This document shows, piece after piece, positions 63,418 through 64,000 of a stretch of DNA of 64,000 bases. The notes beneath the pieces were generated by a model, which saw nothing but the letters and a program-made list of their open reading frames with translations, was not told where the DNA came from and made no database searches. The DNA is taken from the NCBI RefSeq assembly GCF_016864555.1, contig NZ_CP044012.1, positions 740,501 through 804,500 of the forward strand. Direction: 5' to 3'. This stretch comes from Sinorhizobium sp. BG8. GTDB taxonomy: Bacteria; Pseudomonadota; Alphaproteobacteria; Rhizobiales; Rhizobiaceae. Position 1 is the stretch's first letter; each line of letters starts with the position of its first letter. A program made the translations under genes and the position numbers.

Positions 63418-64000
63418 CTAGACCGACAGACGGTAGGTCGCGACCTCGAAATCGGTCATGCGCGAAGCAAAGACATCCTGCTCCTGCTCCTTGCAAGCGC
63501 TGAAGGCGCTTACAAATTCCGGATACAGCAAGCGTCCGGCATTCTGCGAAGACCGCAGCCATTCAAGCGCCTGCCGCCAGTCTCTCGCGAGCTGGGGTGC
63601 ATCGACCTGGTGCGAGTTGCTCTTGACCGGTTCGGAGGGCTGCGCTTGTCGCTGGATGCCGTCAAGCGCCCCGCTGAGGATGGCCGCGAGCACCAAGTAG
63701 GGATTGGCATCCGCACCAGCTACCCGATGTTCGATACGCCGGGCGACATGGGGACCGGCGGGGATGCGCACGGCGGCCGTGCGATTCTCGTACCCCCATG
63801 CCACTGTCGTCGGCGCCAGACCGCCCGGTGCGAGGCGACGGTAGGAGTTGAGGTGCGGTGCGAAGACAAGGGTCATTTCGGCCATGCAGTCCAGAAGTCC
63901 GCCGACGGCATGGCGCATCGCACTCGACCCGAGATCGGTGCCATTGTCGAAGATGTTGGCTCCGTTGGAGTCGAGAATGGAGAAATGAACATGCAGTCCG
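63418..64000 (-). CDS. puuA: Glutamine synthetase family protein, C-terminal part (gamma-glutamylputrescine synthetase type)
   Basis: The C-terminal 193 codons of a glutamine synthetase-like ligase; the gene runs off the window's end. Visible GS motifs: GLHVHFSI, the NSYRRL...APTTVAWGYENR loop, RIEHRVAGADANPYL. The neighbouring PuuB-like gene supports a PuuA-type enzyme that glutamylates putrescine rather than a housekeeping GlnA. Confidence 0.85.
   Translation of the reverse strand, partial: GLHVHFSILDSNGANIFDNGTDLGSSAMRHAVGGLLDCMAEMTLVFAPHLNSYRRLAPGGLAPTTVAWGYENRTAAVRIPAGPHVARRIEHRVAGADANPYLVLAAILSGALDGIQRQAQPSEPVKSNSHQVDAPQLARDWRQALEWLRSSQNAGRLLYPEFVSAFSACKEQEQDVFASRMTDFEVATYRLSV

Overview
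The window looks like part of a secondary replicon (chromid or linear second chromosome) of a Rhizobiaceae alphaproteobacterium. The evidence is high GC, dense operons rich in ABC transporters, MinCDE away from any obvious chromosomal core, the carboxynorspermidine decarboxylase/dehydrogenase pair typical of rhizobia and agrobacteria, and a cyo quinol oxidase locus. No rRNA, tRNA, CRISPR array or insertion sequence was seen.

Layout. 0-3.3 kb: three consecutive AraC-type regulators (the first frameshifted). 3.5-6.1 kb: a LysR regulator divergent from a glyoxalase-fold ring-cleaving dioxygenase and an alpha/beta hydrolase (MhqO/MhqD-like quinone detoxification), sharing a perfect 12+12 bp palindrome. 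6.4-8.3 kb: a MocR regulator and a DUF983 protein. 8.4-18.9 kb: an aromatic-catabolism operon on the minus strand (intradiol dioxygenase, maleylacetate reductase, livKGFHM-type ABC importer, TfdB-like flavin monooxygenase, second intradiol dioxygenase) with a divergent LysR. 18.9-27.5 kb: a minus-strand operon of AmiC-like sensor, AmiR/ANTAR antiterminator, amino-acid amidase/iminopeptidase-like hydrolase and a complete Dpp/Opp-type importer, preceded by an intrinsic terminator. 27.8-37.6 kb: GntR regulator, BMP-family nucleoside-type ABC importer, two cytosine-deaminase-like amidohydrolases and a gamma-glutamyltransferase. 37.9-40.6 kb: two candidate leader ORFs, then nspC and carboxynorspermidine dehydrogenase (norspermidine/spermidine synthesis). 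41.1-41.9 kb: YqjI-like PadR regulator and a DUF2218 protein. 42.3-47.3 kb: a giant gene made almost wholly of octapeptide repeats, ending against a cluster of four strong hairpins. 48.2-50.1 kb: minCDE. 50.4-57.1 kb: an MFS transporter divergent from cyoABCD-surf1. 57.3-64 kb: a polyamine-type potABCD importer facing puuD-puuB-puuA-like genes of gamma-glutamyl-putrescine catabolism.

Two things stand out. First, the 1,679-residue repeat protein: about 200 octads grouped in 17-octad (136-residue, 408-bp) superrepeats, with no recognised domain. Second, five genes (an araC, livG, dppD, a deaminase and cyoC) each carry one frameshift that is repaired by adding a single G/C to a short G/C run. 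This uniform pattern points to homopolymer under-calling in the assembly rather than real gene decay.
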